From NCBI RefSeq assembly GCF_902729445.1, contig NZ_CACVCE010000012.1, positions 62,001 through 126,000 of the forward strand: a stretch of 64,000 nt of DNA, written 5' to 3'. Below are positions 15,491-25,094 of the stretch, one piece after another. The notes beneath the pieces are model-generated. The model was not told the origin of the DNA, made no database searches, and saw only the letters and a list, made by a program, of their open reading frames with translations. The stretch comes from Magnetospirillum sp902729445 (lineage in GTDB: Bacteria; Pseudomonadota; Alphaproteobacteria; Rhodospirillales; Magnetospirillaceae). The number at the start of each line of letters is the position of its first letter. Positions within the stretch are counted from its first letter, which is position 1. Made by a program: the position numbers and the translations under genes.

Positions 15491-18268
15491 GTGGCGGACG
15501 CTCCTCGTCACGTCTTCCTGGTGGACGGCTCGGGATTCATCTTCCGGGCCTTCCACGGTCTGCCGCCGATGACCCGGCCCGACGGGGTTCCGGTCAACGC
15601 CGTCTACGGCTTCACCACCATGCTGATGAAGCTGTTGGACGACACCGACGCCGACCATGTGGCGGTGATCTTCGACGCCGCCCGCAAGAGCTTCCGCAAC
15701 GATATCTACCCCGCCTACAAGGCGCACCGCCCGCCCGCCCCGGAAGAGCTGGTGCCCCAGTTCCCGCTGATCCGCGAGGCGGTCAGGGCCTTCAACGTCC
15801 CCTCGGTCGAGATGGACGGCTTCGAGGCCGACGACCTGATCGCCACCTATACCGCCCAGGCGGTGGCGGCCGGTGCGCGCGTCACCATCGTCTCGTCGGA
15901 CAAGGATCTGATGCAGCTGGTGGGCGACGGCGTCACCATGCTCGACACCTTGAAGAACCGCACCATCGGCGTGGCCGAGGTGGCGGAAAAGTTCGGCGTC
16001 GCCCCCGATCGTGTGGTCGATGTCCAGGCCCTGTGCGGCGACAGCGCCGACAACGTGCCGGGCGTGCCGGGCATCGGCATCAAGACCGCCGCCCAATTGA
16101 TCGCCGAATATGGCGATCTCGACACCTTGTTGGCCCGCGCAGGCGAGATCAAGCAGCCCAAGCGGCGCCAGACCTTGCTGGAAAACGCCGATGCCGCCCG
16201 CATGAGCCGCGAGCTGGTGCGCCTGAAGACCGACGTGCCGGGGGTCGAGCCGTTGGAAGGCTTCGCCAAGCGACGGGCCGACCCGGCCGAGCTGGCCGCC
16301 TTCCTGGCCGCCCAGGGCTTCAAGAGCCTGATGGCCCGCCTGGGCGTCAAGGCCCACGCCCCGCAACAGCCGCCAGACGCCGCCCCGGTGCCGGAAACGC
16401 CGCCGCCGGTGGAACGGGTCAGCCAGGATTACGAACTGGTGACCAGCGCTGACGCCCTGGCCCGCTGGGTCGAGGCGGCCACCGCAGCCGGCATCGTCGC
16501 CCTTGATACCGAAACCACCGGTCTTGACCCGCTGCGCGCCGAACTGGTCGGATTGTCGCTGGCGGTGGCGCCGGGACGGGCCTGCTATATCCCGGTCAAG
16601 CACACCACCGGCGAGGCCCAGGGCTCGCTGCTGCTGGGCGATGGGGGCGCCCCCAAGGCCCCCGACATCCTGCCCCGCGCCCAGACCTTGGCCGCGCTGG
16701 CGCCCTTGCTGGCCGACCGCTCGGTGCTGAAGGTCGGCCACAACATCAAGTACGATCTGCAGGTGCTGGCCCAGGCCGGCCTGTCGGTCGCCCCCATCGA
16801 CGACACCATGCTGCTGTCCTATGTGCTGGATGGCGGCAGCCACGGCCACGGGCTGGACGAACTGGCCCAATTGCATTGCGGCCACACCAACATCGCCTTT
16901 TCGGCGGTGTGCGGCAGCGGCAAGACCATGATCACCTTCGACCGGGTGCCGCTGGACAAGGCGCTGGCCTATGCCGCCGAAGACGCCGACATCACGCTGC
17001 GCCTGCACGGCTTCCTGAAGGCCCGCCTGCTGGCCGAGCGCATGGTCACCGTCTACGAGACGCTGGAACGCCCGCTGGTGCCGGTGGTGGTGGCGATGGA
17101 AGCGGCCGGCATCAAGGTCGATGGCGCCGTGCTGGCCGGGCTGTCCGCGGAATTCGGCGGCCGCATCGCCGTGCTGGAGGCCGAGATCCAGGACCTGGCC
17201 GGCACCGCCTTCAATGTCGGCTCGCCGCAGCAACTGGGCAAGGTGCTGTTCGAGGACATGGCCCTGCCGGGCGGCAAGAAGACCAAGACCGGCCAGTGGG
17301 GCACCGGCGCCGACGTGCTGGAAGAACTGGCCGCCCAGGGGCATGTGCTGCCGGCCCGGGTGCTGGACTGGCGGCAATTGTCGAAGCTGAAAAGCACCTA
17401 TACCGACGCGCTGCAGGCCCAGGTCAACCCCAATACCGGCCGGGTCCACACCAGCTATGCCCTGGCGGTGACCACCACCGGGCGGCTGTCGTCGTCGGAC
17501 CCCAACCTGCAAAACATCCCGATCCGCACCGAGGAAGGCCGCAAGATCCGCACCGCCTTCGTCGCCACCCCCGGCCATACCCTGCTGTCGGCCGATTATT
17601 CGCAGATCGAGCTGCGGCTGGTGGCCCATGTCGCCGGCATCAAGGGCCTGATCGAGGCCTTCCATCACGGCGACGACATCCACGCCATCACCGCCTCGCA
17701 GGTGTTCGGGGTGCCGGTCGAAGGCATCGATCCGGCCCTACGCCGCCGCGCCAAGGCGATCAATTTCGGCATCATCTACGGCATCTCGGCCTTCGGGCTG
17801 GCCAACCAGCTGGGCATCTCGAACGGCGAGGCCAAGTCCTATATCGAGGCCTATTTCGCCCGCTATCCGGAAATCCGCACCTTCATGGAGACCACCAAAG
17901 AGGAAGCCCGGGCCAAAGGCTTCGTGGTCACCCCCTTCGGCCGCAAGGTGTGGACGCCCGGCATCAAGGACAAGAACGGCGCGTTGCGCGCCTTCGCCGA
18001 GCGGGCCGCCATCAATGGCCCGATCCAAGGGGGCGCCGCCGACATCATCAAGCGGGCGATGATCCGCCTGCCGGGCGAACTGGCGGCGGCCGGACTGACC
18101 GCGCGCATGCTGCTGCAGGTCCATGACGAACTGGTGTTCGAGGTTCCCGACGCCCAGCTGGACTCCACCGCCTCCCTGGTCAAGCAGGTGATGGAGCAGG
18201 CGGCGAGCCTAAGCGTGCCTTTGGTCGTGGAAACCGGAACAGGTCCATCCTGGGCTCTTGCCCATTGA
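15491..18268 (+). CDS. polA: DNA polymerase I
   Basis: The 925-residue enzyme has all three domains. The 5'-3' exonuclease/flap domain (about 1-290) carries FDAARKSFRND, EADDLIATY and SSDKDLMQL. The 3'-5' exonuclease (about 315-510) has an intact DTETTG motif. The polymerase domain (about 540-925) has the DPNLQNIPIR, DYSQIELR and VHDELVFE signatures. It fills gaps and removes RNA primers in replication and repair. The start is taken as GTG 15491; TTG 15484 overlapping the upstream stop is an alternative. Confidence 0.95.
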   Translation: MADAPRHVFLVDGSGFIFRAFHGLPPMTRPDGVPVNAVYGFTTMLMKLLDDTDADHVAVIFDAARKSFRNDIYPAYKAHRPPAPEELVPQFPLIREAVRAFNVPSVEMDGFEADDLIATYTAQAVAAGARVTIVSSDKDLMQLVGDGVTMLDTLKNRTIGVAEVAEKFGVAPDRVVDVQALCGDSADNVPGVPGIGIKTAAQLIAEYGDLDTLLARAGEIKQPKRRQTLLENADAARMSRELVRLKTDVPGVEPLEGFAKRRADPAELAAFLAAQGFKSLMARLGVKAHAPQQPPDAAPVPETPPPVERVSQDYELVTSADALARWVEAATAAGIVALDTETTGLDPLRAELVGLSLAVAPGRACYIPVKHTTGEAQGSLLLGDGGAPKAPDILPRAQTLAALAPLLADRSVLKVGHNIKYDLQVLAQAGLSVAPIDDTMLLSYVLDGGSHGHGLDELAQLHCGHTNIAFSAVCGSGKTMITFDRVPLDKALAYAAEDADITLRLHGFLKARLLAERMVTVYETLERPLVPVVVAMEAAGIKVDGAVLAGLSAEFGGRIAVLEAEIQDLAGTAFNVGSPQQLGKVLFEDMALPGGKKTKTGQWGTGADVLEELAAQGHVLPARVLDWRQLSKLKSTYTDALQAQVNPNTGRVHTSYALAVTTTGRLSSSDPNLQNIPIRTEEGRKIRTAFVATPGHTLLSADYSQIELRLVAHVAGIKGLIEAFHHGDDIHAITASQVFGVPVEGIDPALRRRAKAINFGIIYGISAFGLANQLGISNGEAKSYIEAYFARYPEIRTFMETTKEEARAKGFVVTPFGRKVWTPGIKDKNGALRAFAERAAINGPIQGGAADIIKRAMIRLPGELAAAGLTARMLLQVHDELVFEVPDAQLDSTASLVKQVMEQAASLSVPLVVETGTGPSWALAH

Positions 18269-18326
18269 CGGGCCTGCCTCCCCTTCCAATAGTATGGAGG
18301 CGGGGTTCGGTGGAAGGGATGCGATC

Positions 18327-18569
18327 GTGACCGAGGATTTGGCCTTCCTGACCGCTGAAAAGAAGCGGCTGGACCAGCTGCTGGACAACGCCATGGACCA
18401 GTACGCCCTGGTCGAGGAAGATCTGAACGTCCGCATGAAGGGCAAGAGCGGTGCCGAACTGGATGCCTTGATGGCCGAACGGGCCCGCATCGAGGACACC
18501 CTGGGCATCGTCGCCCTGGTCGAACGGATCGACGTCATCCGCGAAAAGATCGAGGCGCTGCGGGGGTAG
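18327..18569 (+). CDS. Small coiled-coil protein
   Basis: The roughly 80-residue, highly charged protein is predicted to be almost all helix with heptad-like Leu spacing (FLTAEKKRLDQLLDNAMDQY ... RIEDTLGIVALVERIDVIREK). It has no Cys and no membrane segment. GTG 18327 is preceded by GGAAGGG at suitable spacing; ATG 18294 is a longer option. It follows polA by 58 bases and is probably co-transcribed. The function is not recognised. Confidence 0.6.
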   Translation: MTEDLAFLTAEKKRLDQLLDNAMDQYALVEEDLNVRMKGKSGAELDALMAERARIEDTLGIVALVERIDVIREKIEALRG

Positions 18570-18587
18570 GGGCGCGCCCCTCGACCG

Positions 18588-19862
18588 TCAATCCGCCAGG
18601 AATTCCAACTGCCAGGTCATCTCGTCGGGCGACAGCGGGAAGCCGCCGTCGCGGGCGTGCAGGGTGCGGCTGGCCGGCAGCTTCAGCAGTCGGCTTTGCA
18701 GGGTCATGCACAAGGACATCGACAGCCCGGCCTTCCAGGCGATCGACACCATGCCCTTGGCGCTTTGGGTCTCGACCGTCTTCTTGATCACCTTGGGCGA
18801 CAACTCGGCCAGCACCGCCAGCGAGGCGGTGACGAAGGCGATGTCGTTGCCCGACAGGGCCGTGTCGATGGTGCTTTCGTTCAATTGGTGCTGGGCGTGC
18901 AGGTGACGGGCGCGGATCAGGGCCGCCTCTTCGTCGGCGGCGCGCTTGGCCTCGCCCTTGGCCGGGCCCTGGACCTCGAGCTCGTCCAGGCGCTTCCTGA
19001 CGGCGGCGGCCACCGCGGCGGTGGCGGCGGTGTCGAGATCGTTGCGCAAGGCCAGGCCCTGCAGCAGGTTGGCGGCGACGAAACGGGCCAGTTTGATGGC
19101 CGCCTTCGACGGCAGCGACGGGCGGTTGACCAGCGGCTGGTGCCAGGCCTCGATATCGACGGCGCGATCGACCAGCCGGTCCAGGGTCTCCTCGCGGATC
19201 TGGGCGCTGGCATTGCCCAGCAGGACGGCGATGGCATCGGTGTCGTCGGTGGCGGCGATGGCGTCGGCCACCCGCACATTGACGCCGTCGCGCTTGGAAA
19301 TGGCGGTAAGCGCGCCGGGGATCGGGCTGGAGGCGATGATTTCCAGCAGATCCTCGTCGGTCAGCACCGGCGAATATTGAAGCACCGGGCCGGCCACGGC
19401 GATTTCGGCGTCGCGGGCCAGCCGGCCGATCACTTCCGGCGGGGCGTCGGCGACGTCCTTCAGGGCTTGGGACAGGATCTCGCGGACCCGGGTGATCTGG
19501 TCGCGGGCCAGGGTTTCCAGCGCCTCGTAGGCGGCGCGGCGCAGGCGGTCTTGTTCCTGCGCGGTCAGACCGCGGGCGACCCGGGCGATCTTCATGGCCA
19601 GGTCCTGGCGCACGGCGGCGTCGATGTCGCGGGCCAGCAGCAGGTTGGCCTGGGCCGGGGTCCCCGGGTTGGCGGCGACCAGGCGGCGGACGTCGGGGTC
19701 GGAATCCTCGGCCAGGAAATACAGGATCTCGGCCCGCATCTCGGGGTGGCCGGCCAGCTTCGAGCGCACAGCCGGATCGGGGTCGGCGGCCAGGTCGCGG
19801 GCTTCTTCATAGGTCACCTTGCGGTCGCCGCCCAACAGGCGCTTCAGCAGGCTCATCACCAT
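18588..19862 (-). CDS. DUF2336 (HEAT-like repeat) protein
   Basis: The 424-residue protein consists of repeated helical pairs rich in Ala, Leu and Asp (for example AADPDPAVRSKLAGHPEMRAE and EDSDPDVRRLVAANPGTP). This is the DUF2336 pattern seen in Rhodospirillales and relatives. Such scaffolds usually mediate protein contacts; no catalytic motif is seen. It starts four bases after the stop of the PAS-GAF-GGDEF gene upstream, so it is likely in the same operon. A role in c-di-GMP signalling is a context-based guess. Confidence 0.85.
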   Translation of the reverse strand: MVMSLLKRLLGGDRKVTYEEARDLAADPDPAVRSKLAGHPEMRAEILYFLAEDSDPDVRRLVAANPGTPAQANLLLARDIDAAVRQDLAMKIARVARGLTAQEQDRLRRAAYEALETLARDQITRVREILSQALKDVADAPPEVIGRLARDAEIAVAGPVLQYSPVLTDEDLLEIIASSPIPGALTAISKRDGVNVRVADAIAATDDTDAIAVLLGNASAQIREETLDRLVDRAVDIEAWHQPLVNRPSLPSKAAIKLARFVAANLLQGLALRNDLDTAATAAVAAAVRKRLDELEVQGPAKGEAKRAADEEAALIRARHLHAQHQLNESTIDTALSGNDIAFVTASLAVLAELSPKVIKKTVETQSAKGMVSIAWKAGLSMSLCMTLQSRLLKLPASRTLHARDGGFPLSPDEMTWQLEFLAD

Positions 19863-19866
19863 GGGC

Positions 19867-21546
19867 TCAGCCTCCGGTCGCGCCAGGCGGCGGGGCCAGG
19901 CGCCAGTGGCCCTTGCCGTCGCGCTTGACCTCGTACATCGCCTTGTCGGCGCGCGCGATCAGCTCTTCCAGGGTTTCATGGCTGGGGCCGCCATGGACGG
20001 CGACGCCCAGGCTCATGGCCAGCTTCTTTTCCGGGGTGCCGGAATAGCGGACCAGCTCCTTGCTGGCCTCCAGCATGTCGGTGCAGCGCTGGATGGCGAT
20101 ATGTTCCTCGGCGCCTTCCAGCCAGATGGCGAATTCGTCGCCGCCCAGCCGCGCCACCAGATCGATCGGGCGGGTCGATTGCAGCAGCAGATCGCGCACC
20201 GCCAGCAGGGCCTGGTCGCCGGTCTGGTGGCCGTGCACGTCGTTGACCGCCTTGAAATTGTCCAGGTCGGCATAGATCAGGGCGGCCGGCCGGTGTTCAC
20301 GCGACAGGCGGTTGAAGCGCCGGGCGATTTCCTCGAAGAAGGCGCGGCGGTTGAACAGGCCGGTCAGGCTGTCGGTGCGCGACAGCTTCAAGATGCGTTC
20401 GTGGTTGGCGATCTGCTCGTTGGCCAGGCCGACCTGGTTGGCGACATCGTCGATCAGCAGGCGGTCGTCGTCGCTCCAGCCCGGGCGGCAGGGGTCACGC
20501 CACAGCAGGACCGCCCCGTTGATCGAGGCGCGGTAGCGGCTGACCGTGGCCAACACGTTCCAGCCGCCGATGGCATCGTCGAAATGGTCGGATTCCAGGA
20601 AGCTGTCCAGGATGGTCTTCTCGTCGCCGCCTTCGCCGTATTGGGCGGCCAGGGCGAAATCCGACGCTTCGGGATGGATGCGGAAGATCTGACAGCCGGT
20701 GGCCCCCAGGGCGCGCGCGGTGGCCTCGGCGGCGGCGCGCAGCATGTCGGCGGGATCGACCTCGTCTCTGATGGTGCGCACGATATAGGACAGCAGACGC
20801 TCGCGGCTGTTGGCGCGCGACAGGGCGGCGTCGCGCAGGCGTTCCTGGGTGACGTCGCGACAGATGCCGCGCGCGCCGATCCATTCGCCCTGCTCGCCCA
20901 GGATCGGCGTGGCCGAGGCCAGCAGACAGGCTTCCGAGCCGTCGGCCTGGCGCATCCACACCTCGGCATCCTCGACCGAGATCGAGGCCAGGAACGGCAA
21001 TGCGGTGGTGTGGTCGGTCGAGGCCGAATATTCCTTGGGATGGTGGGCGACCAGTTCCGAGGCGGCATAGCCCAGCGCCCCCTTGGGGCTGACGAACACG
21101 AAGCGGCCGTCGGCGCCGACTTCCCAGGCGAAGTCGGAGCTGATCTCGACCAGATCCTTGTAGCGTTGGCGCGATTCCACCAGGGCCGAGCGCAGGTTGC
21201 GCTCCAAGGTGACGTCGCGGCCCAGGATCAGAAGGTGGTTGTCCTCGGTCGGCAGCGACGACAATTCCAGGATCAACACGCCGCCGCCGGGGGCGGCCAG
21301 GGTCTCGATGGTCGCAGCCGGCTGGCCTTCGGCGGTGGCCAGCAGGGCGGGCAGGTTCTTCAGGCGGTTTCCGGCGATGGCGGCCTGCAGCGGCTCGGCG
21401 CGCCGGTTGGCCTGAACCACCGCGCCGTCGCGGGTCAGCACCAGGGCCGGACCCGGATAGGCCGCCAAGGCGCTATCGCCCAGCGTCACCGAGCGGCGCT
21501 GCGGCTCGACCGGCCTTTGGGGTCTGGTTTCTTGGCCCGAACTCAT
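19867..21546 (-). CDS. PAS-PAS-GAF-GGDEF diguanylate cyclase
   Basis: The roughly 559-residue soluble protein has two PAS-like domains (about 25-115 and 125-235), a GAF domain (about 255-380), and a GGDEF domain (about 390-545) with intact GGDEF at 468-472. RPID at 459-462, five residues upstream, is the canonical inhibitory (I) site, so product inhibition by c-di-GMP is expected. It should make c-di-GMP from two GTP. I chose ATG 21546 (MSSGQETRP); the frame stays open to GTG 21591. DUF2336 follows four bases downstream. Confidence 0.9.
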   Translation of the reverse strand: MSSGQETRPQRPVEPQRRSVTLGDSALAAYPGPALVLTRDGAVVQANRRAEPLQAAIAGNRLKNLPALLATAEGQPAATIETLAAPGGGVLILELSSLPTEDNHLLILGRDVTLERNLRSALVESRQRYKDLVEISSDFAWEVGADGRFVFVSPKGALGYAASELVAHHPKEYSASTDHTTALPFLASISVEDAEVWMRQADGSEACLLASATPILGEQGEWIGARGICRDVTQERLRDAALSRANSRERLLSYIVRTIRDEVDPADMLRAAAEATARALGATGCQIFRIHPEASDFALAAQYGEGGDEKTILDSFLESDHFDDAIGGWNVLATVSRYRASINGAVLLWRDPCRPGWSDDDRLLIDDVANQVGLANEQIANHERILKLSRTDSLTGLFNRRAFFEEIARRFNRLSREHRPAALIYADLDNFKAVNDVHGHQTGDQALLAVRDLLLQSTRPIDLVARLGGDEFAIWLEGAEEHIAIQRCTDMLEASKELVRYSGTPEKKLAMSLGVAVHGGPSHETLEELIARADKAMYEVKRDGKGHWRLAPPPGATGG

Positions 21547-21676
21547 GCGACTTGGATTCCCGCCCATCCGATCATCGAAACGTCTTACCACGAAGTACCA
21601 TAAGTATGGCGGCCAAACACCCCCGAAACGCGAGCGGCCATTGCTTTTCGGCGGCTAAAGCCGCACCCTGTCGGCC

Positions 21677-22369
21677 ATGACCGCGACCCGTCCCCTCGAC
21701 CAGATCGAAACCTGGGTGTTCGACCTCGACAACACCCTGTATCCGGCCTCGTCCAGCCTGTTTCCGCAGATCGATGTGCGCATGCGCCGCTTCATCTCCG
21801 AGCGGCTCCACATGCCCTTGGGCGAGGCTTTCGCCCTGCAGAAGCGCTATTACCGCGAATTCGGCACCACGCTGCGCGGGCTGATGCTGGTGCATGGGCT
21901 CGAGCCCAAGGATTTCCTGGACTATGTCCACGACATCGACCATTCGGTGCTGGCCGTTGCCCCCGATCTGGATCGGGCGCTGGCCCAACTGCCGGGGCGC
22001 AAGCTGATCTTCACCAACGGTTCCGAGCGCCATGCCGAGAAGGTCCTGGCGCAACTGGGCATCGGCCAGCATTTTTCCGGCATCTTCGACATCGAGGCGG
22101 CCCGCTATGTGCCCAAGCCGCAGCCGGAATGCTATCTGGACATGGTGGCGCGCTTCGCCTTCGACCCGCGCGCGGCGGCGATGGTCGAGGACATCCATCG
22201 GAACCTGAAACCCGCCTTCGACATCGGCATGACCACGGTGTGGGTCCGCCAGGACGACCACCCCGATGCCAAGGTGGTGATGCAAGACGATACCGATCTG
22301 GCCCATGTCGATCACGTGGTGGATGATCTGGTCGCCTGGCTGCGCATGGTCCAGGCAGGCGGAAAATGA
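21677..22369 (+). CDS. HAD-family pyrimidine 5'-nucleotidase
   Basis: The 230-residue protein has the HAD motif FDLDNTLYP with nucleophile D16 and D18, motif II FTNGS, and motif III Lys in VPKPQPE followed by VEDIHRN. The NTLYP variant is typical of the SDT1/PHM8-type pyrimidine 5'-nucleotidases, which dephosphorylate UMP or CMP. It is cytoplasmic and is divergent from the GGDEF gene. The family call is firm; the exact substrate is inferred. Confidence 0.85.
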   Translation: MTATRPLDQIETWVFDLDNTLYPASSSLFPQIDVRMRRFISERLHMPLGEAFALQKRYYREFGTTLRGLMLVHGLEPKDFLDYVHDIDHSVLAVAPDLDRALAQLPGRKLIFTNGSERHAEKVLAQLGIGQHFSGIFDIEAARYVPKPQPECYLDMVARFAFDPRAAAMVEDIHRNLKPAFDIGMTTVWVRQDDHPDAKVVMQDDTDLAHVDHVVDDLVAWLRMVQAGGK

Positions 22370-22451
22370 TGCTTCCGCCCTGGATTCGTTTGTAGTAGCG
22401 TGTTCCGGGTGAGTGGCAAGCAACTTGCGGATGCGAAACGTCTGCCAAGCC

Positions 22452-22479
22452 TTGATTTTTCGATGCGCATCGGTATGCT
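22452..22479 (+). promoter_or_regulatory. Possible sigma-70 promoter
   Basis: TTGATT at 22452-22457 and TATGCT at 22474-22479 are 16 bases apart and lie 30 bases before the ATG at 22509. The match is by eye only. Confidence 0.4.
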
Positions 22480-22508
22480 GCTGCCTCTGAATTTTCCGAG
22501 GGTGTCCC

Positions 22509-22694
22509 ATGAGCCACGGCGAGACCGTATTTCCCCGGACGCTGCCTGACGAGGCGCGGCAGGCCATTCGTGCGCGGATGGCGGCCAAGGGGCTGATCAT
22601 GGAACCGGAAAACGAAGGCGAGGACCTGTCCTATCTGGGGCGCCTGTTTGACCTGACCTGCGACCGTCTGGATCGCGAGACGTCCGAACGATAA
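22509..22694 (+). CDS. Small hypothetical protein
   Basis: The 61-residue protein is charged and helical, with no signal, membrane segment or Cys pair (one Cys near the end). GAGGG lies a few bases before the ATG. A promoter-like pair is found upstream. No family is recognised. It is followed by another short open frame that may belong to the same transcript. Confidence 0.5.
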   Translation: MSHGETVFPRTLPDEARQAIRARMAAKGLIMEPENEGEDLSYLGRLFDLTCDRLDRETSER

Positions 22695-22812
22695 GCAGTG
22701 GGGCACGCCGTGACCACCAGGGCCGAAGCCCATCAGGATCGCGCACACCAACGACGACCGACAGTTCGCCTGCGTCAACGAGCATCTGTCGCTCTGGCTG
22801 GCCTGCGAGCAG

Positions 22813-23007
22813 TTGAAGAGCCACATGGATGCATCCGTCGCCGACCGGGGTGAGCAGGCGCGGAAACTGCGCGACGAGGTGGTGTCGCGAATCGACCGCT
22901 CCCTCAAGGACGCCAAGGGCCTTGCCTATATCGTCCATTGCATGCGGTCGCGGACGTTCGGGCCGCACCATTATGTGATTTTGCTGCGGCAATTCACCAT
23001 CCTGTGA
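22813..23007 (+). CDS. Small hypothetical protein, start unclear
   Basis: The conserved-looking part runs to the stop at 23007 (KDAKGLAYIVHCMRSRTFGP). Coding character extends upstream in the same frame (HTNDDRQFACVNEHLSLWL), and the frame is open to 22714. However, no ATG, GTG or TTG precedes TTG 22813 in that stretch. A GTG at 22710 is in another frame, so the gene may have lost its start or suffered a small frameshift. The coordinates given are the minimal form. No family is recognised. Confidence 0.4.
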   Translation: MKSHMDASVADRGEQARKLRDEVVSRIDRSLKDAKGLAYIVHCMRSRTFGPHHYVILLRQFTIL

Positions 23008-23118
23008 CGATCCCACCCGCGGCGGGCAGGGGTGACCCTACGCGGGCGCGCGTTGACTTGGAGCGCCGAAGCGCTATGTTTCGGCCTGTGATTTCTCGCC
23101 CTTCAAGGACACGACCCC

Positions 23119-23961
23119 ATGAGCTTCGCCCAACTTCAGTCCGACATCGACGCCGCCTGGGAGGCCCGTGACGGCATCAACGCCCAGACCACCGGCAAGA
23201 TCCGCGACGCCGTCGAGACGGCGCTCGGCATGCTCGACACCGGACATCTGCGGGTCGCCGAGAAGCTGGACGGCAAGTGGGTGGTCAATCAGTGGCTGAA
23301 GAAGGCGGTGCTGCTGTCCTTCCGCCTGAACGATTCGGCGCCGGTCGCCGGCGCGCCCAACGGCTCGACCTGGTACGACAAGGTGGCCACCAAGTTCGAG
23401 GGCTGGGACGATGGCACCTTCAAGGCCCACGGCTTCCGCGCCGTGCCGGGCTGCGTGGTGCGCCGGCCGGCCTTCATCGCGCCGGGCGTGGTGCTGATGC
23501 CCAGCTTCGTCAATGTCGGCGCCTATGTCGATACCGGCACCATGATCGACACCTGGGCCACCGTCGGCTCGTGCGCCCAGATCGGCCGCAATGTCCATAT
23601 CTCGGGCGGTGCCGGCATCGGCGGCGTGCTGGAACCCCTGCAGGCCGGCCCGGTCATCATCGAGGACAACGTCTTCGTCGGCGCCCGCGCCGAGGTGGCC
23701 GAGGGCGTGGTGGTCGAAGAAGGCGCCGTGCTGTCGATGGGCGTCTATCTGGGCCAGTCGACCAAGATCGTCGATCGCGCCACCGGCGAGGTGTTCTATG
23801 GCCGCGTTCCGGCCTATTCGGTGGTGGTGTCGGGCACCATGCCCGGCAAGCCGTTCCCCGACGGCACCCCCGGCCCCAACCTTTATTGCGCCGTCATCGT
23901 CAAGCGGGTCGATGAAAAGACCCGCTCGAAGGTGTCGATCAACGAATTGTTGCGCGATTGA
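23119..23961 (+). CDS. dapD: Tetrahydrodipicolinate N-succinyltransferase
   Basis: DapD transfers succinyl from succinyl-CoA to tetrahydrodipicolinate in lysine/diaminopimelate synthesis. The 280-residue protein has a helical N-terminal domain (about 1-100) and a left-handed beta-helix of hexapeptide repeats (about 105-250; for example GVVLMPSFVNVGAYVDTG). Length and sequence fit the family well. The stop overlaps the likely TTG start of dapE, showing coupling in a dapD-dapE-orf-orf operon. Confidence 0.95.
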   Translation: MSFAQLQSDIDAAWEARDGINAQTTGKIRDAVETALGMLDTGHLRVAEKLDGKWVVNQWLKKAVLLSFRLNDSAPVAGAPNGSTWYDKVATKFEGWDDGTFKAHGFRAVPGCVVRRPAFIAPGVVLMPSFVNVGAYVDTGTMIDTWATVGSCAQIGRNVHISGGAGIGGVLEPLQAGPVIIEDNVFVGARAEVAEGVVVEEGAVLSMGVYLGQSTKIVDRATGEVFYGRVPAYSVVVSGTMPGKPFPDGTPGPNLYCAVIVKRVDEKTRSKVSINELLRD

Positions 23962-25094
23962 CCACGGTCCTCACCGACCCCGTCGGCCTGGCCGCCGGCC
24001 TGATCCATTGCCCCAGCGTCACCCCTGACGATGCGGGCGCGATCGGGTTGCTGGCCGGCTGGCTGGAGCGCTTGGGCTTTACCTGTCACCGGATCGAATC
24101 CGCCACCGGCGGGCCGCCGATCCAAAACCTGTACGCCCGGCGCGGCACGGCGGGGCCGAATTTCTGCTTTGCCGGCCATACCGACGTGGTGCCGCCCGGC
24201 GCCGGCTGGACCGTCGATCCCTTCGCCGGCCAGGTGATGAATGGCCGGCTGTATGGGCGCGGCGCCGTCGATATGAAGGGCGCCATCGCCGCCTTCGTCG
24301 CCGCCATCGCCCGGCGCGGCGACAATGCCGATTCCGTCAGCCTGCTGATCACCGGCGACGAGGAAGGCCCGGCCGTCGATGGGACCGTCAAGGTGCTGGA
24401 CTGGCTGACGGCCAGGGGCGAGACGCTGGATGCCTGCGTGGTCGGCGAGCCGACCAATCCGGCCCGTCTGGGCGACATGCTGAAGATCGGCCGGCGCGGC
24501 TCGATGAACACCCGCATCACCGTCCACGGCACCCAGGGGCACGCCGCCTATCCGCATCTGGCCGACAACCCGATCCCGCGCCTGCTGGACATGCTGCGCC
24601 GTCTGACCGCCGAGCCGCTGGATCATGGCTCGCCCTTGTTCCAGCCCTCGACCTTGGCGCTGACCACCATCGACGTGGGCAATGCAGCCACCAACGTCAT
24701 CCCGGCCCAGGCCCGCGCGGGCTTCAATATCCGCTTCAACGACCTGCATTCCAGCGCCTCGCTCGAGGAATGGATCCGGCGCACCCTGGCCGAGATCGGC
24801 GGCGATTACGATTGTGCGATCGAGGTGTCGGGCGAGAGCTTCCTGACCCAGCCCGGCCCGCTGTCGGCGGCGGTGTCCGACGCGGTCCAGCGCATCACCG
24901 GTCTGCGGCCGGAATTTTCGACCTCGGGCGGCACCTCGGATGCCCGCTTCATCAAGAACCATTGCCCGGTGCTGGAATTCGGCCTGATCAACCAGACCAT
25001 GCACAAGGTCGACGAACACGTCGCCCTCTCCGATCTCGAGCAATTGACCGAGATCTACCAGGCGGTCCTCGACCGCTTTTTCGAGGCAGAATGA
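23958..25094 (+). CDS. dapE: Succinyl-diaminopimelate desuccinylase
   Basis: DapE is a di-zinc M20-family peptidase that releases succinate from N-succinyl-LL-diaminopimelate. The 378-residue protein has the metal ligands in FAGHTDVVPPG, YGRGAVDMKG and TGDEEGPAVDG, and the C-terminal His in NQTMHKVDEH. A TTG start overlaps the dapD stop; no better ATG is near the conserved N-terminus. The stop overlaps the next ATG (ATGA). Confidence 0.94.
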   Translation: MTTVLTDPVGLAAGLIHCPSVTPDDAGAIGLLAGWLERLGFTCHRIESATGGPPIQNLYARRGTAGPNFCFAGHTDVVPPGAGWTVDPFAGQVMNGRLYGRGAVDMKGAIAAFVAAIARRGDNADSVSLLITGDEEGPAVDGTVKVLDWLTARGETLDACVVGEPTNPARLGDMLKIGRRGSMNTRITVHGTQGHAAYPHLADNPIPRLLDMLRRLTAEPLDHGSPLFQPSTLALTTIDVGNAATNVIPAQARAGFNIRFNDLHSSASLEEWIRRTLAEIGGDYDCAIEVSGESFLTQPGPLSAAVSDAVQRITGLRPEFSTSGGTSDARFIKNHCPVLEFGLINQTMHKVDEHVALSDLEQLTEIYQAVLDRFFEAE

